Positions 14,101-26,379 of a DNA stretch of 64,000 nt are shown piece by piece. The position numbers and the translations under genes are program-made. The notes beneath the pieces were generated by a model, which did not search any database, was not told the origin of the DNA, and was given only the letters and a program-made list of their open reading frames with translations. Origin of the DNA: Strix aluco (Eukaryota; Chordata; Aves; Strigiformes; Strigidae); assembly GCF_031877795.1 (NCBI RefSeq), contig NC_133942.1, positions 4,154,001 through 4,218,000 on the forward strand, given 5' to 3'. How positions within the stretch are numbered: position 1 is the stretch's first letter; each line of letters starts with the position of its first letter.

Positions 14101-17100
14101 TAAGTCAGCTCTCCAGCCTGGTCAGACTACCTGACCTACCTGCCCAACAATGTTCTTTCGGGTGCTTTTACTCATAGCACATGGACCGTGGAGTAGACCA
14201 ACAGGTTGTGGCGATGGCAGCCTGCCCCCAGGTGCCCTCTTCCCATGGAGCGCGCGGCTGCGATGAGGATGTGCACGTCCCACGTTCACACTATATATCC
14301 TTCTTGGGCTGTCCAGTTCGCAGCATGAGTGTTGCAGAGCGTAAAGGGCTGCCAGGGCAGGGTCCCTTGGAGGGGCTGGGCATCATGGTCCAGATGAACT
14401 GCCAGTTTTTGAATTTGAATTTCCTCATTTTTTTCCTTCCTAGTTGTAGTATTTTGTTGGTGTTTAGAGTTTGGATTTTCTGTATTAACAGAACTGATCA
14501 GAAGTTCAGTAGATCTCCAACTGCCGGCTCCTAGCTAGAGCTGTTGGTGCTCTTACTTCCCAGTGAGTGGTTCTGGGCTCGCTTTGCTCCTCTAACCGCT
14601 GTGTGCTGTTCTAGCTCCTTGTCTGCCGTCTCTGCTCCCACTCAGCTGGGTGCAGAATCGAGTGTGAGATGTAATAACCTGTCTGGGCTCGGCTTTCCTC
14701 GTTCTGTGCAGCTGGGCTCTGAATGGTAGAGCAGCTAACGTAGACTAGAACACCCCTCAAGCCATCAGCTACAATCAGGATGAATACCCCTCGTTAGAAG
14801 TGTTGCTTGTAGGAAGCTGGATTGTTTGAAGCATGTGTGCAGTACTGTATTTATGCATGCTGATTAGTGTGGACTGGTTTGTGAGTACTAGTAAAATAAT
14901 CTGCTTTAATATATTGCCTGATTAATGCATTAACCCCCGTTTTTTGGGTGGCAGTCTCTAGTTGTCTGCTTTGACAACAGACCTTCACGCTGTGTACGTA
15001 TGAGGCATCTTGTTTCCTTGAACGGACAATGACGCCTGGCTTCATTTTCAAGCATGTTAGTTCACAAATTACAGTACATAGCCCAAAAATTCTGCCCTAG
15101 TCCCAAAATATGATGCAGGCAGCCTTCAGTCCTTGTTCTTCTGAGCCTCACAAATAGTCTTGATGCTGTATTGCATAGCAGCTTTTGTCATTTTTTTCAC
15201 CTAAACATTACTTAGGATACTGAATTATTATCCCATTATGCAGCGAAAATCAGTTTCTTCTCACCAAAACATAAACAACTCTCTTCCGAGGGATGTTCCT
15301 TTTAACTATTGAACAAACAATTTCTCTGAAGGAAAAAGTAGAAAAAATAAACGTCTAGAGCAGTGAATTGAAGGCAGAGTTTTGGGTCAAGTGACTGCCT
15401 TGATCTCCAGATTTAATTGCCTTCTTTTTGTTCCTGAGTGTAACAACTGCAGATTCTCTTTTATAATATTTGGGTTCCCAGTAAAGATGCTGATGAGAGA
15501 GTGATCTCCTTTTTGTAGTCTTTTCCTCTAGGAAGTGAAGATACTTAACTGTCAAAGATGGGTGAGCCCCTCCCCCTCTGTCTTTAGGTGCCAGTCTCGT
15601 CATTTGGTAGCTGGTAGGAAGGGGCTGAGTGTTAATGGGAACTTGATGCTCTCAGATTTCACGGGCATTGCTTCCTCAGTGTCACTGCTTGGGTTGCGTT
15701 GGGCGGCTCAACTCAAGCCTACTTCAAAACTAGTTTATCACATACTTGGCTGTAGAGCTCAAAGAGAAAAATCTGTCTTGTGGCTACTGGAGCCTTTCCT
15801 AGAAATTGCTTCCAGGCTCCTAGGCAGGAGGTTGCTTCTCACGTTGATGTAGCATGGTACTACTTCATCGCCTGGGCTATGACCTGATGGCACAGTGCTT
15901 TGGAAGGAGCACTGCTCGAGATCTGTCTTCTACTAACTTAAATTCTCCAGTTGTTCATCATCTTGTGACTTGCAGCCATTAAAAAAAATATTCTAAGGGA
16001 AGTGCTTCTCCGTTGCCAGTCACCAAGTACAAAAAGTGTAAGCAGTGTCTTAGGCTGATGGGAGGAACATGTAGTAAGATTGAATAGGACAAGCCTGGAC
16101 AAGACCACCTCTAAGGGAGATACTACCTGTGAACTGGATTTGGTGGCTGCTTGGAGGGAGGAGCAGCACCATGGGTCACTCCGGGAGGGAGTCAGAGGTC
16201 ACGTGCAAAGGTAACAATAGCAAATGTTGTATCAAATGCCAGGAGACTTTCTTTTTTTATTCTCCTACTTTTTGCTCATGCTCTAGTTGAGTGACAATTT
16301 ACTAGTTAGTGTTGCAGTTCATTCAGAGGCTTCTGGAGTCTTTCTCTGCTTGCAGTCTTTTTTTTTTTTCTCTTTTTCTTTTTTCACAGTGGCACTGAGC
16401 CTTGTGGCTTCTTTTCCTCTGACCAGGGCTTGGACTCATCATCCATGGCTTCAGGGAGTAACACAAAGTAGTGCTGGGGAAAGGCAGGGCCTGTGCACCT
16501 CTCTTTGGTTAGCTACTTCAGCTTCACTGCTGATAACCTGGTGGTTATTCACTTGAGCCTCTTGTTTCCTGGTGAGGTCTGTGACGTCTCTGTTCAGCAT
16601 CCCTCCTGCCAGCTGCGGGGACTCTGCTGCTCTGCCCTCTCTTCTTTCAAATTTGTGCTTCAGCTTTGAAACATTTGCTTAAATTTTTATACAGCATCTA
16701 GGGAAACACCTTTTAAAAGTGTCCCATCAGTCACTTCAGGCTTGGCTATGTCCTCTGCTGTTGGCCTGAGGCCAACACAGATCTACCTGTTTGTCCTACA
16801 CCTCCCAGTTTTGGGAAGTGTTCCTCCAGCTGGTTGGTTGGGTTGAGGTGCTGAGATCCTTGTGGGTCCTAGGTGAATGCTGGATGTTTTGTCATGAAAG
16901 CTGGGTGACCTGTAAGGAGCTTCACATGCAAGTGCAAAGTGGTTCTTCTAATAAATACAATTCTAATAATTTAATTGCCTGAGGTTTGCATCTGTTGGGG
17001 ATAAAGAAGAAACTGTTAGCGAAAGTTTCTTATCTACTTTTCTGCAGAAAACCAAAAAGCCACCAACCCTCTCTTCAGTCAAGCAGGTGTGGTGGATGTT

Positions 17101-20100
17101 TCCTTCTGCACTGTACAGGTGAATCAGTGTGTGGAACTGGCTTTTGGTAAAATAAAACGTGGCTTTGTTTTATGTCGCAAATTTGAGTTAAAAAAATATG
17201 TATTTTAGGGAGGTCAAACTTGTGTATCCAACCTTGCTGCCATGCCAAGTGCTCTGGTGTGTGTGACCTGACAGACGTAGTTAAACATACTGTCAGTGTG
17301 TTTATTTCTGTGCTGAAACCCATGGAAATGAAGCCATGTAAAGAAATAACTTCCTGACTAGATCTGAGCTTTCTCTTCGTTTAGCAGCTAGAGGAGAAGA
17401 AATCCACTCCTGCAGTGGATTACTGCAGACACCGCTGAAGTAAAGTATGAGGTGCACTTGGTAAAGAGAAATTTTAGCCCAGCTAAAAGTTTAAAATGCC
17501 TTGCTTTTTGCAAAGACACTAACTCACTAACAAACACCCTTTTATTTCTTCCCCTCATTCACCTTTTGCCCTCTCTTCTATTTCTCTCGTGCTTCTGAAC
17601 CTTATGAGCAGGCGTCATCAGATCGCCGAGGGGAGTGGGAGATCCAGCCAAGCCGGCAGACAAATACCTCGTACTTGACATCTCATTTGGCTGCAGATCG
17701 GCACGGAGGATCAGTACAGGTACCTCTTCCTCCTGATGTGAGAATTTGTGTTAAATCCCCTGAATTCTCCTCGAACTGCAGTAACATCATGGGCGGGAGA
17801 GCAGTTTTACAGCGGGTTTGGTCCTGTCCCGTACGTAACGCTCAAGCCACGAGCGTTTTGTGGGACCCAAGCTGTGATGGCCAACATTGTTGCTGTTACT
17901 GCTTCAATGAAGCTTTTCCTCTGAGAGCTATTTTGAACTCAGATTTGTCAAATTGAACGCAGAAAGGAGTGTATATTAGCAGGTCTGGTCTATAAAGCAC
18001 CATTCTATCCCCACCTTGGGGATGCTCTTAAGTAGTAAGAGGCAGCTGAAATAAGGTCTGTTGCATATAAACCCCATAATGTTAGGAAAATAGTTCAGGC
18101 TTGATAGATGAGGTTCTGGTTGAATTCCTGCTGCTTAATGGAAATCTGGGGGTGTCAGCCCAGAGAAATGGATGGTGGATGGCTGGTGCACGTAGGCTGC
18201 ATAGCAACTTCTCCCTCCGAGTGGAGGGGAGACACGTTGAACAGTCACTGCAGTTCCAGGGTGTGGTGACCGTGTTCACTTGCTCCCCAGCACATTAGCA
18301 TTTTAGTTTTGGATCCAGCAGCAAGACCAGCACCAGTGTAAGGGCATGGTGGCTGCAGGTTGGGTCTCTGGGTGACTGCATTGTGGAAGGTGGATGAGTA
18401 GAGGCTGCGCGGCAGCGCCAGGCAGCATTAAAGGTGGCATTGCAGCTAGAGTTTTAAATTCCTGAAAAGCCTGCTTCTGTTTATGAAACCATACCTGCCT
18501 CTGGTTGTCACTTAGGCTCGCTAAGGGAGTTTCTTGCACTACTGCCAGAGTAAGACGGCTGGACGTGCTAGAGGGAAGATGCAAGAGTCATTCGAGCAAA
18601 CAAGAACTGTCTAATATTGCTGGCGAGGTGAACTCTTTGGCAGAGGTTTGCCTGCGAGAGCTGGCTCTAGTGCCAGACACAACACTTTGAAAATTGGCTC
18701 TGGTGAAATGGGAATTAGTGCCTGGAGCAGGACAGAGCTGAGCTGAGACAGATAGTGCAGGCTGCCCCTAAGTGAAATACAGATTAGCTTGAAATTTTTA
18801 CTTATTCCTAATACTTGGTTGGATTCAATTATTTTTGCCTTGATTAGCCACATTCCTATTTTCATTTAAAGCTATTTTACGGAGTAGCAGAGAAACTGAA
18901 AGATAAGGAGGAAGTAATGTATGTGTAGCTCTGATGTCAGATGCGAGCAGTCAGTAAACTGGAGCAGCCTTCAAGGCCAGGTTGGACAGGGCTCTGAGCA
19001 ACCTGATCTAGTGGAAGATGTCCCTGCCCATGGCAGAGGCATTGGACTAGATGATCTGTAAAGGCCCTTCCCAACCCAAACCTTTCTGTGATTCTATGAA
19101 TTCAGCTCTCAGTAAGTACAGAATAGGTGTTTTTATTCATATTTTTTTTGTCAGGGGAATAGTTTCCTTGCACAAAGCCAGCATGAGCTGTGTCTCCCCA
19201 CGAACAGTGCTCTGCCAGAGTAACTACAGCAGTAAGGCAGTCCTAGTCCTAATTTGACTGGGAGAGTTGCCTACCTAAGCAGTTTACAAGCCTGTATGTG
19301 CCACTGTAAGCATTAAAATTCTACTTATCTGCAGCCAAGAACAGGAAATCTTCTGCTGTGCATGGCTGCTGGGCTGCAGATGCTTAAATTGTTTCTCAAC
19401 AGATGTTCAGCTCATGCTGAACCCTTGGGAGGTCAGTAGCTTCAAGTGGCCATTTCCTTTAAGGCAACGGTTGAATTTGCCACATCAGAATGAAGTGATG
19501 GCATGTAAAAAAGAGGAGGAAAATCAAAGCCTTTTGTAAAATGAAATTTAACAGGTATCTGAAGAAACTGTGGGAAGATCACTGGGATAGCACGATTAAG
19601 TGCTAGCATTTTGCAAAGTTGTGTGGGAGGTGTGGGGGTCCGGAGAACCTGGGTGGGCTGTGAAGAGAACCCAAGGGGTTGTTACTCGAGGAGAGCTCTG
19701 GAAACCACATGAGCTGAGTCCTGACCTGTCTGGGCAGAGATGGGCCACAGGGCTTGATCTGCAGAAACAGCAGGTGCTCGTAGAACTTAAGTATTCAAAA
19801 TGATCACAGATAGATGCACTTAATAGCAAGGGGACATCTGCTTCAGTGGCTTCCTTCTCTTCATCTCTGGTGGTTCGGTCATCCAGAGCCACCAGGAATA
19901 CTGGGTAGCACCTCACCCCCCCCCAATGGGAGATACCTCCTTTTACCTTGTAGAAAGGTGAAGAGGTGGAGCGGGAGAGGAACCACGCGTCGTTACAGCT
20001 CTGCACCCAGGAGCAGCTCCGGGTGATCACAGCGACATGCAGGAGCCTGTCCTACCTTCCAGGTGGAGTGCGCAAGGGCTGGCCGAACTTCGGTCCCATA

Positions 20101-23100
20101 CAGGCTTCTTGGCAGTTATTGTGGTGACAGAGCAATGATGAATTATCCAGAAAATGATGTGCTGTCCTGGCAAACGCAGAGCTGCTGGCAGCTGCAGATC
20201 TGGATGGTCATCCATATAATGGAAATGCCCAAGTAAGGCCTGACATCATCTGTGAAGCAAAAAGAGATGAGAGACCGTATCAGTAGCTTTTGGGCGAGGA
20301 TATGGTTCCAGAAGCTGGCTGTGTAAGGAGTGAGACTCTGGTGGCTCTGGAGTGACTTCTTCCCTTGGTACTGGACTGAGTTGCTTGCCTGTAAAAGCAT
20401 CAGCAGAAAACAATCAACATAATAGAGTTTATGTGTGTGTATAGGGCTGTCAGTAGTCTGCTCACTGGTGGCTGTGCCTCCCAAAGCAGCATAGCCTCCC
20501 AAAGACACAAGGCCTGTGCTGGGCACAGCAGTGTGAATTGGTGGACACAGACGCAGTCCCCTGCCTGCTGTTCTCCTTGGGATAAACCAGGCTGGTCCCT
20601 CCAGACCAGGCACACATTCAAAGGCATTCAAGGGATCTGACAGCCTGCTAAGAGGGTGCAAAGAGGCAGGAGCAAACAGAAGTTACTGGGTAGATTTCCC
20701 AGTCCCTCAGCATCCCTTGCCCAGGTGGGTGGAGACGCATCACGTGCAAGGGGGCTTGGTTAATGGGGTGTTCCTTTGTTTTTCAGGTGGTTAGCTCGAC
20801 CAACGGGGAGCTGAACGTGGATGACCCGACGGGGGCACACTCCAACGCGCCCATAACAGCGCAGGCAGAGGTGGAGGTGGTGGAGGAAGCTAAGTACGTT
20901 TGCTTTACAAACAGGCTTTCCACTGGTGTGGTTGTTAATCCTCCTCCTGGGAAACGAGTGGGGATGTTTACCCATGATGAAGTACTCGATGCTCGTATCA
21001 CATGCCCTTTTTCTTGCATATTGCTGCTTTTGTGCATGGTGCCTTCAGTGCTGCTGCTGCCGCTGCTTCTTTTTTACACTTGTCATGGCTGGAGAACGTA
21101 ACTCGTACTCAGAGCATGTATTGCAAGATAGACAGTAGCACAAATACCACAGTAACATGAATTGATTTCAGGAATCCCCGTGAGCATCCCCTGTTCCAAA
21201 AGGAGAACGCGCTGTACGCTCGTGCTGAGCGTGTAGGAGTAGCTTGAGCACAGCTCGATGAAAAGAGTGTTGGTCTGAAAGTGAACACTATTTCTGGCTA
21301 CAAGAAGTGAATGCCAGATATCCAGAACGGTCCTAAAGAAACTCTTGCAGGGACAGGTAGTTCTCTCCATGAATTCTCTTGGTCTAGCCCAACAAAAGCT
21401 GAGTGAGAGAAACCAGAAACAGGTCTCCTGCTTGTGGGAATCACCGCGCTCCCTCTGAGCTGACCTCTCCTCTGTAGCTTGTGGTCAAGAGTGAGAACTG
21501 ATGTACAAAGTTGCTGCTTTGACCATTTTGGCCTCCCTTTGCACACGTGCTGCATCTGGCACCATCATGTCACCTTTTGCATGATCCTCGACATGGGACC
21601 TTCTCGCTGCCTCTGAACTAGACCAGGACCCCAGCAGGTCACAGTGTAATCCTGACACTCCCCAGACGAGGAGTAAAGCAGCCCCGGGGCTGCCTTTGAA
21701 CCGGTCAGTGCTGTGACATTGCCCAACTGCCTGGTTGTAATTAGACTGGATGACAGTGGTGCTGCTTGTCCCACGCTGTTTGTCTCAGCCTTTGTGAGAA
21801 CCTCCGTTAGGAGGGTGAAGAGGAAAACTGGCAGGCATGAGGAAGGGTGTGTTGATGGGAAAGGTCCCTAGATACACGTCAGGCTGAAGCCAGTGCCGGT
21901 TGTCCCGAAGGTCTTCTGCTGTCTATTCCTCTGTCCCTCAGGACACACTTCTGCGTGATCTTTCTCGCTGGTGGCTGGCCTGGGCGTGATCCTGGCAGCA
22001 ACATGCCTGAGCAACAGCCAAAGGAGTGAACCTTGGTTTTGATACAGGCTCCTCATAAAGTACAGCGGGGTGGGGGAGATCTTAAGGTACAACTTGCAGA
22101 GTGGGCAATATTCCTCTTAGATACGGGTAGTGTGGCCTGCAGAGACCACCAGTTTGGCATCACAGGCTCTGTCTTGGTCAGAGTGAAGTGGGTCCCCTCC
22201 CCGGGCACGTGGCTTGGGGTTGCTCCTAGGATGGGGCAGATTGTCACCCTTAATGGTCCTCGATACAGCAACCCCGTGCAAGGAAGAGTCAGCTTTTAGG
22301 ATGACACCACCTTCAGCCTGTGTTTCTGCAGCACCTTGTTGAGCAAGGCCAGAGTCCAGACCCCACCCCCACGTACAGGGGAGACGTCAAGACAGGGGAA
22401 AAGGAGCACACAAGGAAAGCGCTGCCTGAGCCGTGTCTTGCGACGCGTGGAACGGTTCTGCCTCCCTCCAGCCCTTGTTTGTGTGGTCCCAAATTGGTTT
22501 TGGAGGTGCTGGGAAGCAGAGCGCCAGCTGCTTTGCACTCACAGGTTTGGGGTATCTTGTAATTCCCAGGTGTAGTCCGCTTCGTTCCTCTTGCCACAGG
22601 GAGGGCTGGCTTCATCTTCTCTTGCATCTGTGATCATAAATCCCCTCAGTTTTATGAGGAGGGCAACGGACTTTTGGATTCTGCTCTGCAGTAAAGTTGG
22701 CCAGAAAGAGCTAGAAGGAGCTGGAGCTGGGGCTCAGTGTTTCAAGACGAGATGCAATAGCAGAAAGGTCTTTCCCTGGCACTCCTGGCAGGCAGAGGGG
22801 CTGTGCAAATGCTTCTGCTTTGGGTTACGCTGGAGACAAGCTCCTGATCCCGGCCGTGGGTTTCGCTGAAGGGCAGGTCCCAGGTGTAGATCCATGATGT
22901 GGCCCTTCTGCTGCTGGAGCTGCAGGGGACAAGAGCAGATTCCTGTCCTGGTGGCCCTGAGCCCCTTTCTGATCCCAGCCCCAGATAGGAACCTCATGGG
23001 ACCAGTGCCTTCATGGGAAACAGGGGGTGTTTGTCAGAGGCCTCAAGAGCCTGGAAAACGTGGCAGTTCTCAGCGGCACCATGGCGAGGGCAGAGGTGGT

Positions 23101-26100
23101 ATGAGGGCTGGGGGCGGGCGGCGGGCAGGCATGGTGTGTGTCTGCCAGTCTGCACTGCATGTTTGCATGGCTGCAGTGACATGCTTTCATCCCACCTCTG
23201 TGAACTAATTGCTCTTTCTTCCTTTCTGTGTTTTTTCTCTACACTCTCTGTAGCTGCCTGAAAATGCTCAACTTGTGGTGAGTCCCTCTCTCCAGTCCAC
23301 ATGCAAGGGGGAGCGGACCAGACTAGACTGGGGTTGGCAAAATCAAACTGATCAAACCCTAAAAAGGCACAAAGTCAAAGCCAACCCAGAGCTGTTTTGA
23401 TTTTAGGACCGTGCTGAGGACCACATGCAATATTGGGGAGGGTGTGGGCTATGTCTGAGCGGCCGCATGAGGCCAAGCAATTCGGCTGATCCTCTGAACT
23501 GATGGATCCAAAAAGATGGATTTTAATCCTTTTCTATTCGGCTTACCATCTCCCCCAAACTGTTACGTCCCTGAGCAGATGATGTCTAATGGAGTTGGGC
23601 AGAGTCGGGACCAGGCTTGCCAAGCATCTTGCAGGAATTCCTCACGCAGATGGTTACGAAGGGAAAAGCCTGTGCTGGGTATCGAGGGGAAGGGGCCAGT
23701 CGCTTCCTTGGAGAGTCTCCTCTGAAGAAGCACGGGCCAGGGCCTGTATTGTTAGAGAGGATGGAAAGATGTGGCCGTGGAGTCCTCGTTAGTGACAGAG
23801 CCCCAGCTACAGCCCCTGCTTGGAGAGGGTGGATGTGAGATGGCTCCTTTCCAGAAACCCTGCAGCTGTCAGTTGAGGGTGCGGGTGAGCTGGCTTCTCT
23901 GGGAGAGAAGGAGTGGAAGGGTTGGGATTAGCATCAGTCCAAGCCCAGCTCAGGAGTATGATGGTTTTATCAGGGTCTTGAAGCTGTAGTGTCCTGGTCT
24001 CAAGTTGTCCCACAGAGGTGTTCCCTCCCTCCCTTGCCCCTCAGGGAAACCACGTACCCAGTAAGTGGAGGAGCAAGCAGAGGCTCGGATGAGGAGTTTT
24101 TAGGTCCCAGGGAGGGCTGCTGGGTGGGAATCGCTACGGAGTGAGGTGACAAAGCCCGTGTGCGGCGAGGAATGTCCTTGCTGGATGGGAGACTGACCGC
24201 CTCTGCCCTGCTCTCCATAGGCATTGCCTCCAATACCTCTGGCATCTCTGGCTTCTCTGTATGTCGTAGTCTGGAGCTGTTCTCTTGGGCATTGTCTGCA
24301 TGCAGAGAGATCACGTTCTGTAATTGTCAGCCTGCCTTATTCTTTTGTTTTCGTGTTTTGCCTCTGCCTGTCTGAACTGCCAGGCCTTCCTTTCCTGAAC
24401 CCTTCCCTGGACCTTTGAGTAAGAGCCTAAAAAGACAGTTACAAGGAAATACAGCCAGAAGTCAGTCAGCTCCCTTTGTTCGGTGCCCAAGGAAACAAGT
24501 GCTGCTCAGCCCTCTTCTTCCCTTACCCGCTGCATGCAAAATCGTAACTCATGCATTTTCCATCCTCTCTCCCCATAACGTATTCTCCCTTACTCACCAT
24601 TGCCCGAGTCATGAAGGAAGGTGGCTGCCGTGGGAGAGAAATACTGCGACAGGTTAAAGCAGGAGAGGGTGGCAGGTGGCCCGGGACAATAAAATGCAAG
24701 ACCAGTCCTGAGGTGGGGGGGTTAAAAGTGCCAGCCATGCGCAGGAACGTGGGTTGGGTGGTGCTTCAGACTGCACGCTGCAAACGTCAGGCTAGGTGGG
24801 TAGTGGTGGAGTCGTCACAGGTCGCTCTGAGCCTGTGTTCCTGCAAGGACAAGTGCTTTGTGTTTTGTCTCATCTCACCTCTAAACTAGGCCTGTTTAGG
24901 AACCTAAAGACAAATCATGGGTGTTAAACTTCCCTTGGCCCTTAGTCCACGCAGGCCAGAGGAACGTGTGGTGGGCGGTGGCCCTCCTCTTGCTGCGGCT
25001 GTTTGAGCTCTCCGTGTCATAGAGGGTGTTGGTCTCCCCAGCAGACGATCTGAGCTCGGCTCACGGGGCGGGGGTGGTCACCCATCGCTTACGCACCCCG
25101 TAGTGAGGCTTGTGCATCCAGGGGCAAGCACCTCCTGGGGTGCAAGTGAGAACGAATCTGTTCCTCTAGCTCTGAGAGGATAGAAATGTAACGCTGACGT
25201 TTCAAAGCCTTGAAGGACCCAACCGAAAATACTTTGGAGAAGTTGTTACAGTGCTTTTGAACACTTTTGGTCTGGCTGTTGGTAAAAGATGCTTGTAGGA
25301 AAAAATGGTCTTTGCATACTCACATCTGCTCTTGCTGCTTAGCCAGGCATCCCTTCCACCAGCCTGAAAAAGTAGCCTTTCAGCATCACCTGGGCTTCTC
25401 CGGAGATGGCTGTCACGGCAGGAGAAAGACACGTAGCTCAGGAGCAGAACTCGCACAGAACAAACACCTTTCTTCTGTGCAGAGGATTCCTGACAGCGGG
25501 CTGAGGATAGAAAGGTAGATAGGCCTTAAACGCCGAGTAATTCTGTAGGAAGCCGGCAGGACTAGAAAACTTTGGGCGACTGCTTTCAGTGCATCCCACA
25601 AGTGAAACCACCACTCTTCACGGTTCAGCTGCGATGGGCGTTTTTCTCCCCACCTCAGCCTCCACTCTCCATCCTTCTTGCTTCCCCTAATCCCCGGGCG
25701 CTGTGCACCTCCCTCGCATCGGATGGGGGAAGAAGCAGGGGTTCTGCATACCGGCACTGAATGATTTATTCAAGGTGGAAGCTCTGGTTATCATGAAAGG
25801 TTCAGTAAAGAAACCTGGTCCCTGAGCCGAGATCTCTTTGGAACTTGTCTTTTTAGTGAACGGTGGTGAAAACCGTGTGTCTCGTAGCTGGGAAGAGCAG
25901 CCAGGGCTCGCCGTCCCAGTCCGCTTCCTCCGGGGTTCGGACAGAGGGAGCGGAGCATCTGGATCCTTGTTGTACTGCTTTCCCAGATGGGATGGCTCCT
26001 CCATTCCTGCCCCAGTCGAGCCTCGGGAGGGAGACAGCCTGGTGCTCTGGGGCTGCTCCCCGCTGTCACCCGGAGCCTTTGGGCTTTGGGCCCCCGCAGC

Positions 26101-26379
26101 GTGTGGCTAACTTGCCTTTGCTGCTCTGCCAGTCCGGGCTGGTGGTGGCAACCGTCCACCAGCACCTGCCGACCGTGCCGAGGGACAGCGGGTCTGCCGG
26201 GGCCTTGAGCCAGGCACACGGAGGTGCTGTTGCATGCGGCTGAGCGGAGGGAAGCCTGGGATGGGGGGGGATCTCCCCGGGGTGCTGGGTGCGGGGCTAA
26301 CTTGCCTTGTCCTTTGTGCCCCAGGTGCTGCTGCTTCTTTAAGAGGAAACGGAAGAAGACGGCTCAGCGTCACAAGTGA
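5196..26379 (+). CDS. CSNK1G1: Casein kinase 1 gamma 1 (3' exons; gene starts outside window)
   Basis: A serine/threonine kinase of the CK1 gamma group, anchored at the plasma membrane and known to phosphorylate the Wnt co-receptor LRP6. Coding exons are 5196-5430, 7568-7653, 9794-9878, 12082-12230, 13715-13819, 20787-20893 and 26325-26379. They join in phase as 273 residues plus stop. Two further in-frame exons (17612-17719 and 23254-23277) look alternative and are listed separately. Visible are the catalytic loop YRDVKPENF, the magnesium motif DFGLAKEY, the CK1-type LTGTARYMS activation segment, the [17 protein letters not shown]-lobe helix region, and the C-terminal [11 protein letters not shown] tail, a lipidated Cys cluster followed by basic residues. 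About 150 N-terminal residues (glycine loop, VAIK lysine) are missing because the window starts too late, not because the gene is broken. The SVHVDSG and [11 protein letters not shown] segments favour gamma 1 over gamma 2 and gamma 3. The next gene on the right, PPIB, supports the same assignment. Confidence 0.96.
8794..8843. repeat. 25-bp tandem duplication
   Basis: Two exact head-to-tail copies of a 25-bp unit starting ATTATTCTAGAGTAATTCC occupy 8794-8818 and 8819-8843, in the CSNK1G1 intron between the exons at 7568-7653 and 9794-9878. The perfect identity suggests a recent replication-slippage event or a polymorphic site. Confidence 0.9.
17612..17719 (+). CDS. CSNK1G1: CSNK1G1 in-frame cassette exon (36 codons)
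   Basis: A 108-nt exon in phase 0, bounded by an AG at 17610-17611 and a GT at 17720-17721. It encodes a segment beginning [10 protein letters not shown] and ending [12 protein letters not shown]. The ending matches the [11 protein letters not shown] segment I know from long CSNK1G1 and CSNK1G3 isoforms. It lies between the exon ending LRNQ and the exon starting VVSSTNGEL, and both flanking junctions are also phase 0. Inclusion or skipping therefore leaves the frame intact. It would lengthen the Ser/Thr-rich linker between the kinase domain and the membrane anchor. That it is alternative is inferred from the human isoforms. The open frame and splice sites are seen directly. Confidence 0.88.
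18969..19103 (+). mobile_element. CR1 LINE fragment (3' end)
   Basis: About 135 bp match the familiar 3' end of avian/reptilian CR1 retrotransposons: TCAAGGCCAGGTTGGACAGG, then GAGCAACCTGATCTAGTGGA, the CCCTGCCCATGGCAG segment and the GGACTAGATGATCT segment. It ends in the CR1-type ATTCTATG tail rather than poly(A). Orientation is the same as CSNK1G1. It is a short 5'-truncated insertion with no coding part, sitting in the intron before the VVSSTNGEL exon. Confidence 0.9.
23254..23277 (+). CDS. CSNK1G1: CSNK1G1 24-nt microexon before the Cys-rich tail
   Basis: A 24-nt segment follows a pyrimidine tract and TAG acceptor (23251-23253) and precedes a GTGAGT donor. Spliced between the exon ending at 20893 and the exon starting at 26325, it stays in frame and changes the junction residue K into NCLKMLNLW just before CCCFF. 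CSNK1G3 has, as I recall, an annotated isoform with a very similar insertion (NCQKVLNMW) at the same place. That makes this likely a conserved alternative microexon of the CK1 gamma family. Its use in this species cannot be shown from genomic sequence. Confidence 0.8.
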
